Shown here piece by piece: positions 24,618 through 35,882 of a stretch of 64,000 bases of DNA (position 1 is its first letter; the number at the start of each line of letters is the position of its first letter). Made by a program: the position numbers and the translations under genes. The notes under the pieces were generated by a model. That model saw only the letters and a program-made list of their open reading frames with translations, searched no databases and was not told where the DNA came from. This stretch comes from Enoplolaimus lenunculus (lineage: Eukaryota > Nematoda > Enoplea > Enoplida > Thoracostomopsidae): the NCBI GenBank assembly GCA_030248215.1, contig JASANG010001183.1, positions 186,001-250,000 on the forward strand, in the 5' to 3' direction.

Positions 24618-25629
24618 GGTGTTTACAATGCCGCCGATATATTTCCTAAGCGTTAACAGCTAAGACACAGCTGTTGCCCATGCAGTGGCACGTCGCATCT
24701 GATGCTTTAGTAATCTCTCTTTCAGTGTCATCCACATTTAAACCGTATGTCCTATCAATCCGTATGCATTGGACGCAAAACAGCTTTGAAGTTCTCGCAG
24801 CTGCAAATATTTCATCGAGACGTACAGCTGACGCACGGTGACAGACGGGGCCGAACTTAAAGTATAGCGCAAGCCTAATTCGTGCATTTAAATGCAGTTG
24901 ACGTTTTACATATATATGCTTACTATTAAAGCTGTTCGCCAGTAAAGAAGATTTTCATTTTTATCTGAGATAATATTTCAAACTGAAATCTCAGTGTGCT
25001 CTGAATTGAATTGTTCATCTTCGAGAATCACTTTGCTACTTTTAACAGGCTTTTAATTTGTGTGGGTAGGTAACCTAGCAGTAAACGGAAACTTAAATAG
25101 TCATGCAATGATCACTCAAAATAATATTTCTGATATTTTAGAGAAAAATTTGTTATATTTAAGAAATATGATTAGCAAGGTGCACTTGAAAAGTATTTCT
25201 GTTATAACAGAAAAATTTTCAAAAATTTTTAAAATAAAGTCTAAAAATAAACGTTTAATAGTTATTTTTTAGAAAAATTGTCTTTAATATCAGAAAAACT
25301 TTTCAGATTTGCCACAGAAAATACTTTTCTGAATAAATTCAGAAATAGTTTTTTGTGTGCACTGGAAACTTGATCAACTATTCCGTCGCACTATCCCATA
25401 GGGGCTAACAGAGATAAAAAGCAAAATGCCAAAAACGACGATAAAAACCAATTCGATTATTGTATTTAGAAACGTCGGATTAAGACCGGCTTGAACCTCG
25501 GCCACAGCAGTGGTTAATGAGCACCGAAACGTGCTAAACGACTACGCCGCCGATGACTTTACTGCTCCTAGTCCGCGTACTACGAATGTTCAGTATTTGA
25601 AGTATTTTATAACCCAAACATTGTTTACA
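24618..25629. other. Intergenic, nothing recognised
   Basis: A tatagcgcaagcc half-end of family F type is near 24857. Sequence at 24950-25370 has repeated ttctgaaat motifs but no clear element boundary. Confidence 0.4.
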
Positions 25630-26026
25630 GGTCCACGTATAGAACAGGGCCGAATCGTTTTCCCGAGGGGCTTTAATAGAGGCAGTTTAAGCTTTGGTTT
25701 TTTGCTTAGGCTTAGGCTTAGGAATAGGTTCATCCTTACGCTTAGGCTTAGGCTTAGGAATAGGTTCATCCTTACGCTTAGGCTCAGACTTAGGCTTAGG
25801 AATAGGTTCATCCTTACGCTTAGGCTTAGACTTAGGCTTAGGAATAGGTTCATCCTTACGCTTAGGCTTAGACTTAGGCTTAGAAATAGGTTCATCCTTA
25901 CGCTTGGATTTAGGCTTTTAGGTTTAGGAGTAGGTTCATCCACACGCTTAGGCTTAGGCTTACGCTTACGCTTAGGCATAGGAATATGCTTATACTACTG
26001 TTCCGGCCCTGTTCTACACATGGGCC
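25630..26026 (+). mobile_element. Family A' TTAGGC MITE with expanded array
   Basis: The ends are ggtccacgtatagaacaggg and the inverse ccctgttctacacatgggcc. The array uses a sub-family spacer, aataggttcatccttacgc, repeated about five times between TTAGGC runs, so it expanded separately from the 24132 copy. Confidence 0.85.
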
Positions 26027-26526
26027 GTTTAAATATGCACATGTAATACAGAATACATATGCCAATATATAATGATCGAACAACCATCTAAAATACAACC
26101 TGGCGTAGGCGAAGTCGCGAAAAAATATGAAAAGATGTATTTTTATGGTTTCAAAGTTAAAAAAACAACTATAGTTAAAAACTAATTATTTGAAGTCTTG
26201 TTTAACCCCAACAAAGATATCACCCGGATATACCTTCTTTCAGACTGGCAGGTTTTCGTGGCAATCAACAGTTTTGTAGTGAAAATGCTAATAATACCTA
26301 AAAACATCAAAACATATTGCAACAAATAAAAATGAAATTAAAAAGTTTAATACAGAAGTGAACAGTTAATTAGCAATTTTTGCATAGTGCGCTTAGTTTT
26401 CGCTCACGTTTGTTTGTGCGATTTTATATTTATACTTTCAAGGTTGATAAGTCAATAATTGCAGTGTAGGAATACCGCGTTTGCCGTGTCCTGTGATCAT
26501 GATTTTGGGCTCATTTATAAGTTCGG
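26027..26526. other. Intergenic AT-rich
   Basis: No gene or element was recognised. Confidence 0.4.
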
Positions 26527-26530
26527 TTAA

Positions 26531-26792
26531 CCCTTTCGCTCATAGAGTATACTATGAGCAACTAAATACAATAATGTACGAGCAATACACACACTGTGAG
26601 CAGTGTTTAACGTTTATAACAAATATGCGTAGCGCGAAATCTCCACAACACGTGAGAGCCTACTCGGGTTCGAGCGTTAAGCTCCTATAGCTCAATGGTC
26701 ATTGTCAACGCCTCCCATCCGTGAGACTGGGGATCGAATCTTACATTGAAATTACATCTGATATGAAATTAAAATATTCATGTGAGAAAGGG
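26531..26792 (+). mobile_element. TTAA-flanked MITE with internal tRNA-like segment
   Basis: TTAA at 26527-26530 and 26793-26796 flanks inverted ends ccctttcgctca and tgtgagaaaggg. TTAA plus CCC ends is the piggyBac pattern. Inside, 26686-26750 reads tagctcaatggtca (A box) and gggatcgaatc (B box), a tRNA-like promoter segment. A second, eroded copy in opposite orientation lies at 49312-49573. Confidence 0.75.
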
Positions 26793-28737
26793 TTAAAGCT
26801 CTTTTGCTCTGACTAAACGATTTTTCGGTCAATAAAGCCAATACGCAGCAATTTCAGAGCAAAAGATATTTTGCCGTTTTTGCACAAAGTTTCTTAACTT
26901 GGCCACAATACAATTTTTTAGCTTCTTATTTCGGCCAGTGGGGCGCAAATTTGGCCACATAACGTAGAAAGAATTGGGTACTTTCTTTGTAAGATTGCCA
27001 TAATCACTAGTTGAATATTAATCAGAAAAATATAACCTAAAATGGCGAGAATTAAGAACTATACCGGAATAATCATACGTGATTCGCTGGCTCGTGCTAA
27101 AGAGCTAAAATCGGCAAAGCTTAAGCCGCGTCCGAGTCCTGCAAAACCAAAAACTAAACGAATACAGCGTTCAAGTGAACGGTTAACAAATGCAATGGCT
27201 GAAATCAAGATTGGAACTCCTGCATATCAAGTGGCAAAAAATTCAACCTGGCGCGAACAACCTTTTACAAGAGACTTTGTGACAACTCTTTTCAAGAACC
27301 AGGTATTGGAAGGCCACCCACTTTGACCAAGAATGACGAACAACAACTGGTTGATCCCGTGAAACCATTGGCTGTTCAAGGATTTTCTGCAACGTGTAAG
27401 GAGTTATTATCATGGTATTTCAGTTTTGTGTCCGTAATTAAGATAAAACACCCGTTTAGTACACAAAAATGACACTGCTAGTAAAAAGTGGTCGGGTCGT
27501 TTCAAACGTCCACATCCCGAAGTTACTTTGCGCAAATCGGAAAACTTTTCGTAAAATTTCGGTATCGGAACGAACAGAGTAGTTGTAGAAGTATGGTGTA
27601 CCACCTTGGAACATGTACTCAAAGTGTCAAATGTGTACAACTCTACCAAACTCATTTGGAACATCGATGCATCCGGTTCGGTTACTGTACCAAACAGTTC
27701 CGGAAAACTCGTTTCGTTCAAACAGCTCCGGAATCAACCTACTATTGCCACTCAACAACGAGGCATCTTAGCCACAATGATTGCGGCATTTCCGGCCGAT
27801 GGAGCTTATGTCCTATCAATGCTGGTGTTCAAGGGAAAAACAGTTCCGCCTAAGTGGACTGAAGACGTTCCAAACGGAACAAAACTGGTCAATTCGGACT
27901 CAGGATGAATCGGGATGTGTTTGTGCAGTTGCCATTGAACATTTTTAGTGAAAACAAGCCAGAAGAACCGAAGGGTAAAAAGTTGGTGAAAATACTGGAT
28001 GGTCATGGGAGCCACACATCATTGGATATAATCACGCTAAGTTGGATCAACAACGATGAGATTTTGATGTTTGCTCCCACATACTACAAACTATCTTGAT
28101 CCACTCGACCGCTCTGTCTTCAGTCCCTTCAAGGCTAACTGGTCTGAGGTATGTCGCAATCGAATCAAGACGAATCGACGAACCGAGGGCATTGGGACGA
28201 TTCGACACACATACCGTCCCTCTATAGCCATGTTTGCAACATGTGTGCAAAACCTGCCAATGCTGCAAGTGGCTTCGCAGCCACGGGAATCTGTCCATTT
28301 GATCCAGCTGCTATTGCTGACGAAGCACTCAGCCCTTCGGATGCATCAACTCCAGCGTTCAAAGAGCACACACCGGGTTCGCAATCATCTGACTCTAGTT
28401 ACAGACGTCTGCAACGACTCAGCTCATGGTACCGCAGCTGAACCGAAATTAATGCAAACGGAGTCTGCTTGTTCAACGTGCGTTAGTGTCCAAAATGGTG
28501 CCAAAACAGCCGTATTGCTTTCAAACCATGAAACAGTTCCAGGTTTGCTAAATTTAAATTTTCACTTTTTCATTTTAATAACTTATAATAGGCAATGCAT
28601 TTGACTAATTTCAAACTTGGATTCGAACTGCATTTTGTACCGTTTTTATACTGCGCATAAAACGTAATTATCGTTAAAAGTCTGTTCGCAGTTGTTCATA
28701 CTATATTTTATGGGGCAAAGGGTTAATTTTTGATTTT

Positions 28738-28921
28738 GACCCATGTTACTTTAAGGGGCGTCCAGGTTTCTGAAGGGAGTATAAAATAGTAAGTTTAGTT
28801 TCGGGATTACATTTTTTTACTTAGGCTTAGGCTTAGGAATTCATTTTTGCAACGCTTAACTTAGGCCTGGGCTTAGGAATACGCTTAATCTACTGTTACG
28901 CCCGTTAAAGTAACATTGGTC
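28738..28921 (+). mobile_element. Family B TTAGGC MITE inside the DDE transposon
   Basis: The ends are cccatgttactttaagggg and the inverse gttaaagtaacattggtc. It contains gtccaggtttctg, two short TTAGGC runs separated by ttttgcaacgctt, and cgcttaatctactg. Confidence 0.8.
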
Positions 28922-28974
28922 ATAATTGTTAAAATAGCTGTAGTCATTAAAATCTGACGAAAACATCTGTGTTT

Positions 28975-29677
28975 ATGGATGAAAATGAGACCGATTTTGG
29001 CCTTGAGTTTCCTGCAGGATTCATAGAACGTGAAGATTCAGCAAACATATTAGATTTATCACAGCTATGCACGATTATCTCACAACCAACTGCTACAGAG
29101 TGTTAGACCTCGGCGATGCCGTGTCTAACGTGCACCGTTTTTCCAAGCAAAACGAAGATAACATAAACCAAACAAAAACCGTATACATAAGGAAGCAAGC
29201 AAAACATAGCTTTTTATTGAACACAATACTCACGCACATCAGAAACAATAAAGTGACAAGTGACTCCCTCATAACCGAATCCGGCGGTATTTATAGTGCC
29301 ATCTATTTTGCATATTCAAATTCATGCGACTTCGGTATCCTCGATAAACTATGGCTTCTTTGTCTTTGATAAACTATTCTTTTTCGGCTCAAATTCGCCC
29401 TCGCTTTGACCTCACCAAAACCAGTACCTTATTTGCATACTGAAACCAAAAACGTGTACCTAAATTTATTCTGGTTTCGTGACCTTACACAGAGAATAAC
29501 GGCAGTTCTGTCTATTCTGAACTGCAACCGCTTCAAGTGTCAGTTATTGGAGCGGAAGTTGTGTTGAATGACGCACCCGACACGCCCGCTGTTGGATTTG
29601 CTGAGATGTTCTCTGATTATTTTTCGCCATTTCTCAGTACTCCGATGAATGCAACAAAAAAGAAAAATAAACGTTAG
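28975..29677 (+). pseudogene. 102-codon ORF split by a solo LTR
   Basis: An ATG frame of 42 codons (MDENETDFGLEF) ends exactly at the LTR insertion. After the target duplication the same frame continues for 60 codons to a stop (DAPDTPAVGFAEMFSDYFSP, then a lysine-rich end). The product is unrecognised. It is either the tail of the upstream transposase or an independent small gene. Confidence 0.55.
29101..29489. mobile_element. Solo LTR of an LTR retrotransposon (fossil)
   Basis: This 389-bp segment starts TG and ends CA. It is flanked by a perfect 5-bp duplication CAGAG at 29096-29100 and 29490-29494. It contains an AATAAA near 29248 and a TATA-like tatttatag near 29287. No internal region is present, so it is a recombination remnant. 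Family is not assignable; intact duplication suggests moderate or young age. Confidence 0.8.
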
Positions 29678-30135
29678 TAGTTAATAATCAAATCAAATGT
29701 TAGCATTCAATTATATTTGCAACAAATTTTTGTTATAAATTTCTACACAGCGATTTTGGAATTCAAAATTGAAGTAAAACTTATTTTAATTTAGAAATCA
29801 ATTTCAAACTGAATACAAAGCGCGTAGTGATATTATTATTTAAGTCAAACTATGATGTCAAACATCAAATGGTCACAAGATTCAGCAGGGAAATGCAGAT
29901 TGGACCTTGAGTTCATTCGTAAAAGCTGCGGCATATCGTAAAACGACGATAAGAAACGAAAAACTGCCGCAAAATAATCTGAATTCTGTTCGTGTTGATA
30001 AACAGCAACTAAAAACTTTTCCGGTGATGTTTTCCTGTATGAATATTTTCAAACCTTTCAGTCACCTATTTTCCATCGACTATTTGAATGGCAGTCTCAG
30101 GTGTCGGAGGCGTTTGTCATCACCATTCAGCTATG
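29678..30135. other. Intergenic, nothing recognised
   Basis: No feature was recognised. A frame at 29907-30100 reads into the adjacent MITE and is not convincing. Confidence 0.4.
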
Positions 30136-30347
30136 CACTGCAAAAAAGTGGTGAGTCAAATTGACTCTCTACGAAATATGCTTTTCGGGACTACACAAAT
30201 TAAATCAAAATTCGACTGCACTAGAGTCACATTCGACTCGCTGTGTCGCACGTTTAACTCTGGCGGAGTTGAATTTGACACAGTTTGTGCAGTTCCGTAG
30301 AGCCTATTTCGGAGAGAGTCAATTTGGTTCACCATTTTTTACAGTGT
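30136..30347. mobile_element. Family C MITE, copy 2
   Basis: Inverted termini cactgcaaaaaagtgg and ccattttttacagtg, with subterminal gagtcaaattgactctc. It is the same length as the copy at 22196. Confidence 0.75.
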
Positions 30348-30379
30348 AGGAACTTGACGCTCGTTCTCAAGGGAGCTTT

Positions 30380-30775
30380 CAGGTCTTGTTCAGATTGTCG
30401 ACCGTGACAACTCTGACAGGGATATCTTTCCGACACCGACAGCCTGTCGCACGGCACCTCGTCGACCCTCACAGCTTTTTGCCCAAAACAACTGGTGAAC
30501 TGGTAGCCGACGAGTTGTATTGGCGACAACTTGTGGGGGTCGACGAGTTTTCGTGATCGACGAGTTGTATGGGCGAAAAGTTGTTGGGTTCAACAAGATG
30601 TTTGGTCGACAAGTTGTGGAGGTCGACAAGTTGGCTGGATCAACAAGTTTTCGCATCGACAATTTGTCGGAGTGAACGAGTTGTCGGAATCGACGAGTTG
30701 TCGGGGTCGACGAAGTATCGGACTACGAATTGTCGATCGACGAGTTGTCCGGCGACGAATTTTCGTGATGCTCAA
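30380..30775. repeat. Family E palindromic CGACGAGTTGTCG array, copy 1
   Basis: About 400 bp is built from near-palindromic cgacgagttgtcg/cgacaagttg words in loose succession, with outer parts in the complementary orientation, so the whole can fold back. Relatives are at 35315 and 60600. Confidence 0.65.
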
Positions 30776-30977
30776 GTTTTTTGCCTTGCAATTTCTAAGT
30801 ACTTAATTCCGGTTTCTGTACCGATAACCACAACATCCAGTGAGTTAAGTTCTCTATTTGTATCTGCATAATTGAGCGCAAAGGATGTCATGGACCTCGC
30901 ATCCAGTAGCTCTATTTCTTTGAATAACGGGTTCGTTGTTGAAACATATTACGAAAGACGCTAATTTTACGTAGCCT

Positions 30978-31050
30978 GGCCCGTGTAAAGATCAGGGGCG
31001 GAACGTTTTTCAGTGGGACTGCAATAGAGTAAACTTAAGCTTTCGACTGT
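30978..31050 (+). mobile_element. Family A end fragment
   Basis: Only the left end (ggcccgtgtaaagatcaggg through taaacttaagctttcgac) is present. The TTAGGC part and the right end are missing. Confidence 0.7.
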
Positions 31051-31263
31051 TCACACTGAAATCCCAATCGATGTATTAAATATATACGGAACTGCCCAGG
31101 TATCTTCCAGTGCAGAGTCGATTAAATAGCTTCAGTCTTGCCTTTATCAATTTTGAATTAAACAATTTACGAAGAATTGGTATCGGTTCGTCATCGGCAA
31201 AATTTCAAAATAAGAATCAGCATCGGCAAAAATTTTGGTATCGGCACATATCTAATATTATCT

Positions 31264-31692
31264 ACTGTATTGACCCGAATCAGAGGGGGGTAATAAGAGG
31301 GAGGGTCCCCATTTTGAGTACCAATCAATAAGAGTCCGTATCCCTAATAAGAGTCCGTAAGCGGATATAGTCCCTAAACCCTAATTTGAGTCCATAAATG
31401 TCAATTATCCCTAATTTTAGCCCATAAAGGACTCCATGCCCAAATAATTTGAGTTCGAAACTTTAAAGCGTATATACTTAAATTTTAAAAGTACATTCCT
31501 AAGTATATCATTGCATTATCGCCCTAAACGTTTAATTCAACGGACAGTTGTAGTACCGTATATATATCAGTAACGAAGGGCGGCGGAGCGTGGGTTAAAA
31601 ACAAATAACAGTCCGTAACCGAATAACAAGGGGGGTTGCCTCTGGAGAGGTCAAATAAATATCAGCCCCCCCTCTTATTCGGGTCAATACAG
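31264..31692. mobile_element. Family G MITE, copy 1
   Basis: Inverted ends ctgtattgacccgaatcag and ccctcttattcgggtcaatacag flank about 430 bp. The interior has aataagagtccgtatccc-type text and a subterminal tatatatcagtaacgaaggg. Copies are at 33549, 44761 and 60930. Confidence 0.8.
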
Positions 31693-31904
31693 AAACTTAT
31701 TAGAAGAATACCTGAGTTCGAACACTGGTTAACATTCTGATATTAGAAAACCATACTAAAACGATTACCATGATTGTCGAGGTCACCAAGGGCGTAAATT
31801 AAAACTGGCTACGCGATTGAACAAGTTTATAATTACGACCGTTTATTTATTTTTGTTCCAGATGGATTCAACTTTGCCCATTCCGCTGAATAACATTCCT
31901 TAGC

Positions 31905-32315
31905 ATTCGACAATTTTAAAAACTTAAACTTAAATTATAGCTTAACTAAAATTGAATATTAGTTTTAGTTAAACTTGTATGACTGAACGAACTAACTAAA
32001 TTAGAATTTTAAGTTTTACTTAATGTAACATGTTCTGAAGTATCACTCGAGTTTAAGCAAACTTATTTTTAGTTTAAGTAACAAGTGCAGCCCAGAAACT
32101 ATGTGTATCAAAGAGCTCATTAAATTTAACTTCAACTGAAAATATGTATAAGGGTTTAATTAAGTTTAAGCGTAAACCTGCCTGTTAATTTAGTTAATCT
32201 ATAAAGTTAGTTACTAAGCCTAAGCCTAAGCCTAAGTCTAAGCCTAAGCAATACTGCTGGATTACCTTAAGCTTAAATTAAGTTAGTTTAAACTTTTAGA
32301 GAGTACCATTGTGCC
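31905..32315. repeat. Family T element with a TTAGGC insert
   Basis: Sequence rich in gtttaagt/acttaaac ends at aaacttttagagagtac. It reappears inverted at 37478-37845. This copy contains taagcctaagcctaagtct at 32216-32250, which the other lacks. Confidence 0.6.
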
Positions 32316-32787
32316 CCCCAAATATTAATATGCTTTCGGCGCCGCTGATATTGGTGACTCGAAATTGTCGAATGGACAGGATGAAGTATTATTAATATAC
32401 AAATGAACCCGTAGTCCTACACCGTTCAACTCAAGTGCACTTGTGATAGGGTCCCAATCCACTACATATTGGCGTGTTCCATGCTCACGTATTTGATATT
32501 TTTAATTTTCTTGCTTTTTCAAAATTTCAAAATTCTACATTTTCGCATTTTCGACCAATTTAAATTTCTGTACACACCGTCGTACACAGTTTTTGATGGT
32601 TGTTTGGTGCTGTTTGCACAAATATTCCCCCAATCACCGCTGAGCACAACAACAGTGAATTTTGGAATTTTGTATTTCTGAAACGAAAAATATTATGAAC
32701 TTTGTCTCTTTTAATTTTGTAAATTTTCAATATGAAACATTTTGCAACATGGAACTGACTACAACCGAGTATTGTGCAATATCGATT

Positions 32788-32831
<44 letters not shown>

Positions 32832-33548
32832 TATGTATATATGTATATATATGTTTGTATATATAAATATATATATGTATATATGTATATTTATGTATGT
32901 GTATGCAACAGGGCATGCACCACATCGCACGGCAACGCCTTCATTGTTCAGTTTGTTTTGCGTTCTACTGCATTTCGTTTATGTGCTCATATCTCACAAC
33001 CCTAAATTTTAGTGTCATTTTAAAAATATAATATGAACTTTTCATCGGAATAGTTTTGCGTATTGCGATGATACCAAATAAACTAAACCTATTTTCAATA
33101 GAAACAATTATTCTGGGTCGCCTGTAAACCACCAACTGTACGACAGGAATTGACGCGAGCACGAGGAGCTTTCCATGCCACTGGGGGGAGGTTGACACAT
33201 CCGAGCAATGTCACGCTCAGCGGCAGATTGAAAAATTATTGATGGAAGGGGGTGTTCTGGCTAAAGTTTACGAAACGCAATTTTTCCAATTTTCACTGTA
33301 TGCTATTTATGTATCAGTATTCTGTGGAGAATGGAAATTGTATGGTAGACACCTTACGATTTTATTACATTTTCTGACGCGAGGGGCGGTACGTCTTACC
33401 GTATCCACTGGATCCGGTAGTTGTGGCGTCGGGCACATATGGTAGAGCCAGTTCATTTGAACCCGTAGCCGTGAACTTGTATGAGCATATAACAGGCGGA
33501 TTTTATTACTCGTCGATTGCATCAAGAAATTCAATCAAGGCATGCCAA
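32316..33548. other. Intergenic with AT microsatellite
   Basis: (AT)n and TATATG repeats occupy 32790-32905. The rest shows no recognised gene. Confidence 0.5.
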
Positions 33549-33990
33549 TACTGTAGTGACCCCAATAAAAGGGAGGCAATAAGAGGGGCGTCCTCATTTT
33601 GGGTCCCACACAATAGGAGTCAGTATGCCGAATAAGAGTCTGTTGCGGATAGAGTCCGTAAACCATTATTGGAGTCCATAAATGTCAATTATTCCTAGTT
33701 GTAGCTCATAAATGACTCCAGGACCAAATAATTTGACTTCGAAACTTGAAAGCGTACTTAAGTTTTAAATACATTCCTAAGTATAACTTTGCATTATCGC
33801 TCAAGTTATTGACAAAAGACAGATAAACGTTTAATTCAGCGAATAGTTGCATACCGGTTATATATCAGTAACGAAGGGTGACGGAGTGTGGGTTAAAAAG
33901 AAATAACAGTCCGCAACCGAATAATACAGGGGTACCCTCTGGAGAGGCCAAATAAATATCAGTGCCCCTCTTATTCGGGTCACTACTGTA
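33549..33990. mobile_element. Family G MITE, copy 2
   Basis: It runs from tactgtagtgaccccaataa to cctcttattcgggtcactac and is complete at both ends. Confidence 0.8.
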
Positions 33991-34049
33991 GACATATTAT
34001 CTGGCCAATGGGCATCCAGCATCTAAAATAATTTCTTCAAGTTTGTAAT

Positions 34050-34250
34050 ATGTCTACTAACAATCGACTGACCACAGCTGAAAATCTAAAATTCTTACTT
34101 ATTAGCAGGATATTGCACGAAACTCACAATCCTGAACCAGAATATTGTGTTTTATCTGACATCAGTTTACAAATGCGCGTTGCATATATGCGTAATTCCG
34201 ACTCGATGTTGCTCCGAGTTCCGCTTTACTTGCAGGACGGACAACAATAG
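34050..34250 (+). CDS. Hypothetical 66-residue protein
   Basis: ATG to TAG without interruption, starting MSTNNRLTTAENLKFLL and ending LRVPLYLQDGQQ. It has ordinary protein composition, a predicted helical N-terminal half, and no signal peptide or membrane segment. It is not recognised. It starts 60 bp from the end of a family G element and lies in DNA without visible repeats, which is unusual here. It could be a chance frame or one exon of a larger gene. Confidence 0.3.
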   Translation: MSTNNRLTTAENLKFLLISRILHETHNPEPEYCVLSDISLQMRVAYMRNSDSMLLRVPLYLQDGQQ

Positions 34251-34600
34251 TCCCGGAGTGCCACGGTAAACACACCTGCACCAGTATATGGGTTTGCGTT
34301 GCTCGTTGAGACACCCGACACAGCTTTGAGTTTGTGTTTTTGTCGAGGGTGGGGAAAGCAGCGCTGGGACAACTTCGAGCCTATGTGTTTTCTGGGACAG
34401 TCATAACAGCAGAGACAGCGTGCGTTGAACCTATGTTTTAGCTGGGACGGCGGGCATAGCGTTGAGCGTATGTTTTCGCTGGGACAGCCTGGACACCTTC
34501 AACAGTAGGGTTGCATTGTGTTGATCGGTACAGCTTCGAGTCTATGTATTTTCTGGGTCGGTCAAGACAGCCGGGACAGCTTCGAGCATAGGCCTACACT
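34251..34600. repeat. Imperfect tandem GGGACAG-rich sequence
   Basis: Recurring phrases such as tttctgggacagtc, gctgggac and cttcgagcctatg suggest a diverged tandem repeat of about 55-60 bp. Confidence 0.4.
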
Positions 34601-34800
34601 TGTGCGTACGCTTACACTTGAGTTTGACCCTATACTCCAATCTAGGCCTAGGTCTACACCTATGTCTGCTTAAAACCGCCTAAGCCTAATGCTAAGCCTA
34701 AACCTTAGCCAAAGCTTGCGGTTTAGTCTAAGAATAAAACAAAACCTAAACCTAAGCGTAAGCCCAATCCTAATCCTAAAACCTAACCTAAGCATTAATT
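34601..34800 (-). repeat. Diverged CCTAAG (TTAGGC) segment
   Basis: Scattered cctaagcctaa and cctaaacctaagc words are present without the terminal repeats of family A or B. It is probably a decayed TTAGGC element. Confidence 0.5.
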
Positions 34801-35179
34801 GTTCGATAGTTTTCGGCCGGACCCAGCAAAAATATAGGTGTACGAGTATGCCGTTGCACTGCGGGCCTATTCCTGCCCGCGGCTAAAGCGATATACCCCA
34901 CAGAGTAACATGGTCCACTAATTGCTAATAATTGTGCACCATGTTTGCCATGTGTAAAATTTACTGCAAATGCATATGCAATTAACAGCGTACATTTAGT
35001 ACGAAAAGAGTAACTTTTGTGTCAATTTCAAAATTATTTTCTTGTTCGCTTCAGTACCGCAGTGTTCCTGAAACACAAATTTGTTCGGTCACCGCAGTTT
35101 ATACTTTCTTTCAAAGTTCATATTTTCTTTTGAAAAATTTATATTCTAATAAAAGTTTACGCAAAATGTCCGGCAATTT

Positions 35180-35300
35180 AATTATATATATGTATGTATA
35201 TAATGTATATATGTATATATATTTATAAAAATGTCTTGCCATTTAATTATATATAAACATATATATATGTATATATATATATATGTATATATATTCTTCC
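35180..35300. repeat. TATATG microsatellite
   Basis: (TATATG/TA)n runs occur at about 35185-35230 and 35255-35298. Confidence 0.8.
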
Positions 35301-35314
35301 ATAAATCTATGATA

Positions 35315-35515
35315 ATTCATCGCTCGACAGCTTGTCGACAGACAATTCGCATACCGACACTTCGTTTTCCTCGACAACTCGTCGACCCGACCAACTTGTT
35401 GCTCTGACAACTCGTCGACCCCGATACCATAGTGCGAAGACAAATTCGGTGTTAACGAGTTGTCGGTGCGACAAGTTGCCGGGTCGACGAGTTGTCAGAC
35501 GACGAATTGTTGCGA
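35315..35515. repeat. Family E palindromic array, copy 2
   Basis: The left half reads gacaactcgtcgac and the right half gacgagttgtcag, forming a fold-back of about 200 bp. Confidence 0.65.
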
Positions 35516-35649
35516 TACCACGTTCCATACACGCAAAAGTTTAGGCAGCCTGCAAACGCCCAACAGTAACGTTTCTTCGTCCAGAACCCAAATTTGGTTA
35601 AAAAAATTTAATTTTCTGTTGTTGAAGAAACATGCCACACCCCCCACAT

Positions 35650-35882
35650 GTAATGGTCAGGAGCGGAACGCTTTTCTGTGGGACTGCAATAGTGTAAACT
35701 TAACCTATGGGCTAAGTTTTTTGCTTGGTTTAGGCTTAGACTTAGAAATATGCTCATTGTTACGCTTAGGTTTAAGCTTAGGTTTCGGGTTAGAGTATGT
35801 ACTGTTCCGCCACTGTTCTTTATATTGGCCTGAATGGTATGTTTATAAAATACTGTTTCGCCCCTGTTCTTAATATTGGCCC
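35650..35882 (+). mobile_element. Family A TTAGGC MITE with extra right end
   Basis: The left end is damaged (ggtcaggagcggaacg), followed by diverged TTAGGC and a first right end at about 35829 (actgttctttatattggcc). A second right end (ctgttcttaatattggccc) follows at 35848-35882. Confidence 0.7.

Larger units (their letters stand above)
27042..29677 (+). pseudogene. Pogo/Tigger-like DDE transposase, decayed and interrupted
   Basis: 27042-27326 encodes a psq-type helix-turn-helix (LTNAMAEIKIGTPAYQVAK), then a KKWSGRFKRPHPEVTLRK linker near 27475 and the DDE_1 core. Core landmarks are NIDASG, QQRGILATMIAAFPADGAY, GKTVPPKW (27606-27905), ILDGHGSHTS (27990) and YLDPLDRSVFSPFKANW (28080-28145). 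GFAATGICPFDP follows at 28270-28310. The first acid is kept in NIDASG and the second in DGHGSH. The reading frame shifts at least twice (between about 27330 and 27600, and near 28095) and has early stops, so it is a dead DNA transposon. A tail ORF at 28975-29677 may be its C-terminus. Terminal repeats were not resolved; TTAA-adjacent inverted cttttgctctga near 26810 may belong to it. Confidence 0.75.

Noticed and set aside
29101-29489. Spliceosomal intron instead of solo LTR
   Set aside because: Removing it restores the reading frame, but there is no GT-AG solution, and TG...CA ends with a 5-bp duplication fit an LTR.
32742-33005. Tyr-Ile repeat proteins at AT microsatellites (also near 58.2 kb)
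   Set aside because: They are translations of (AT)n and TATATG simple repeats.
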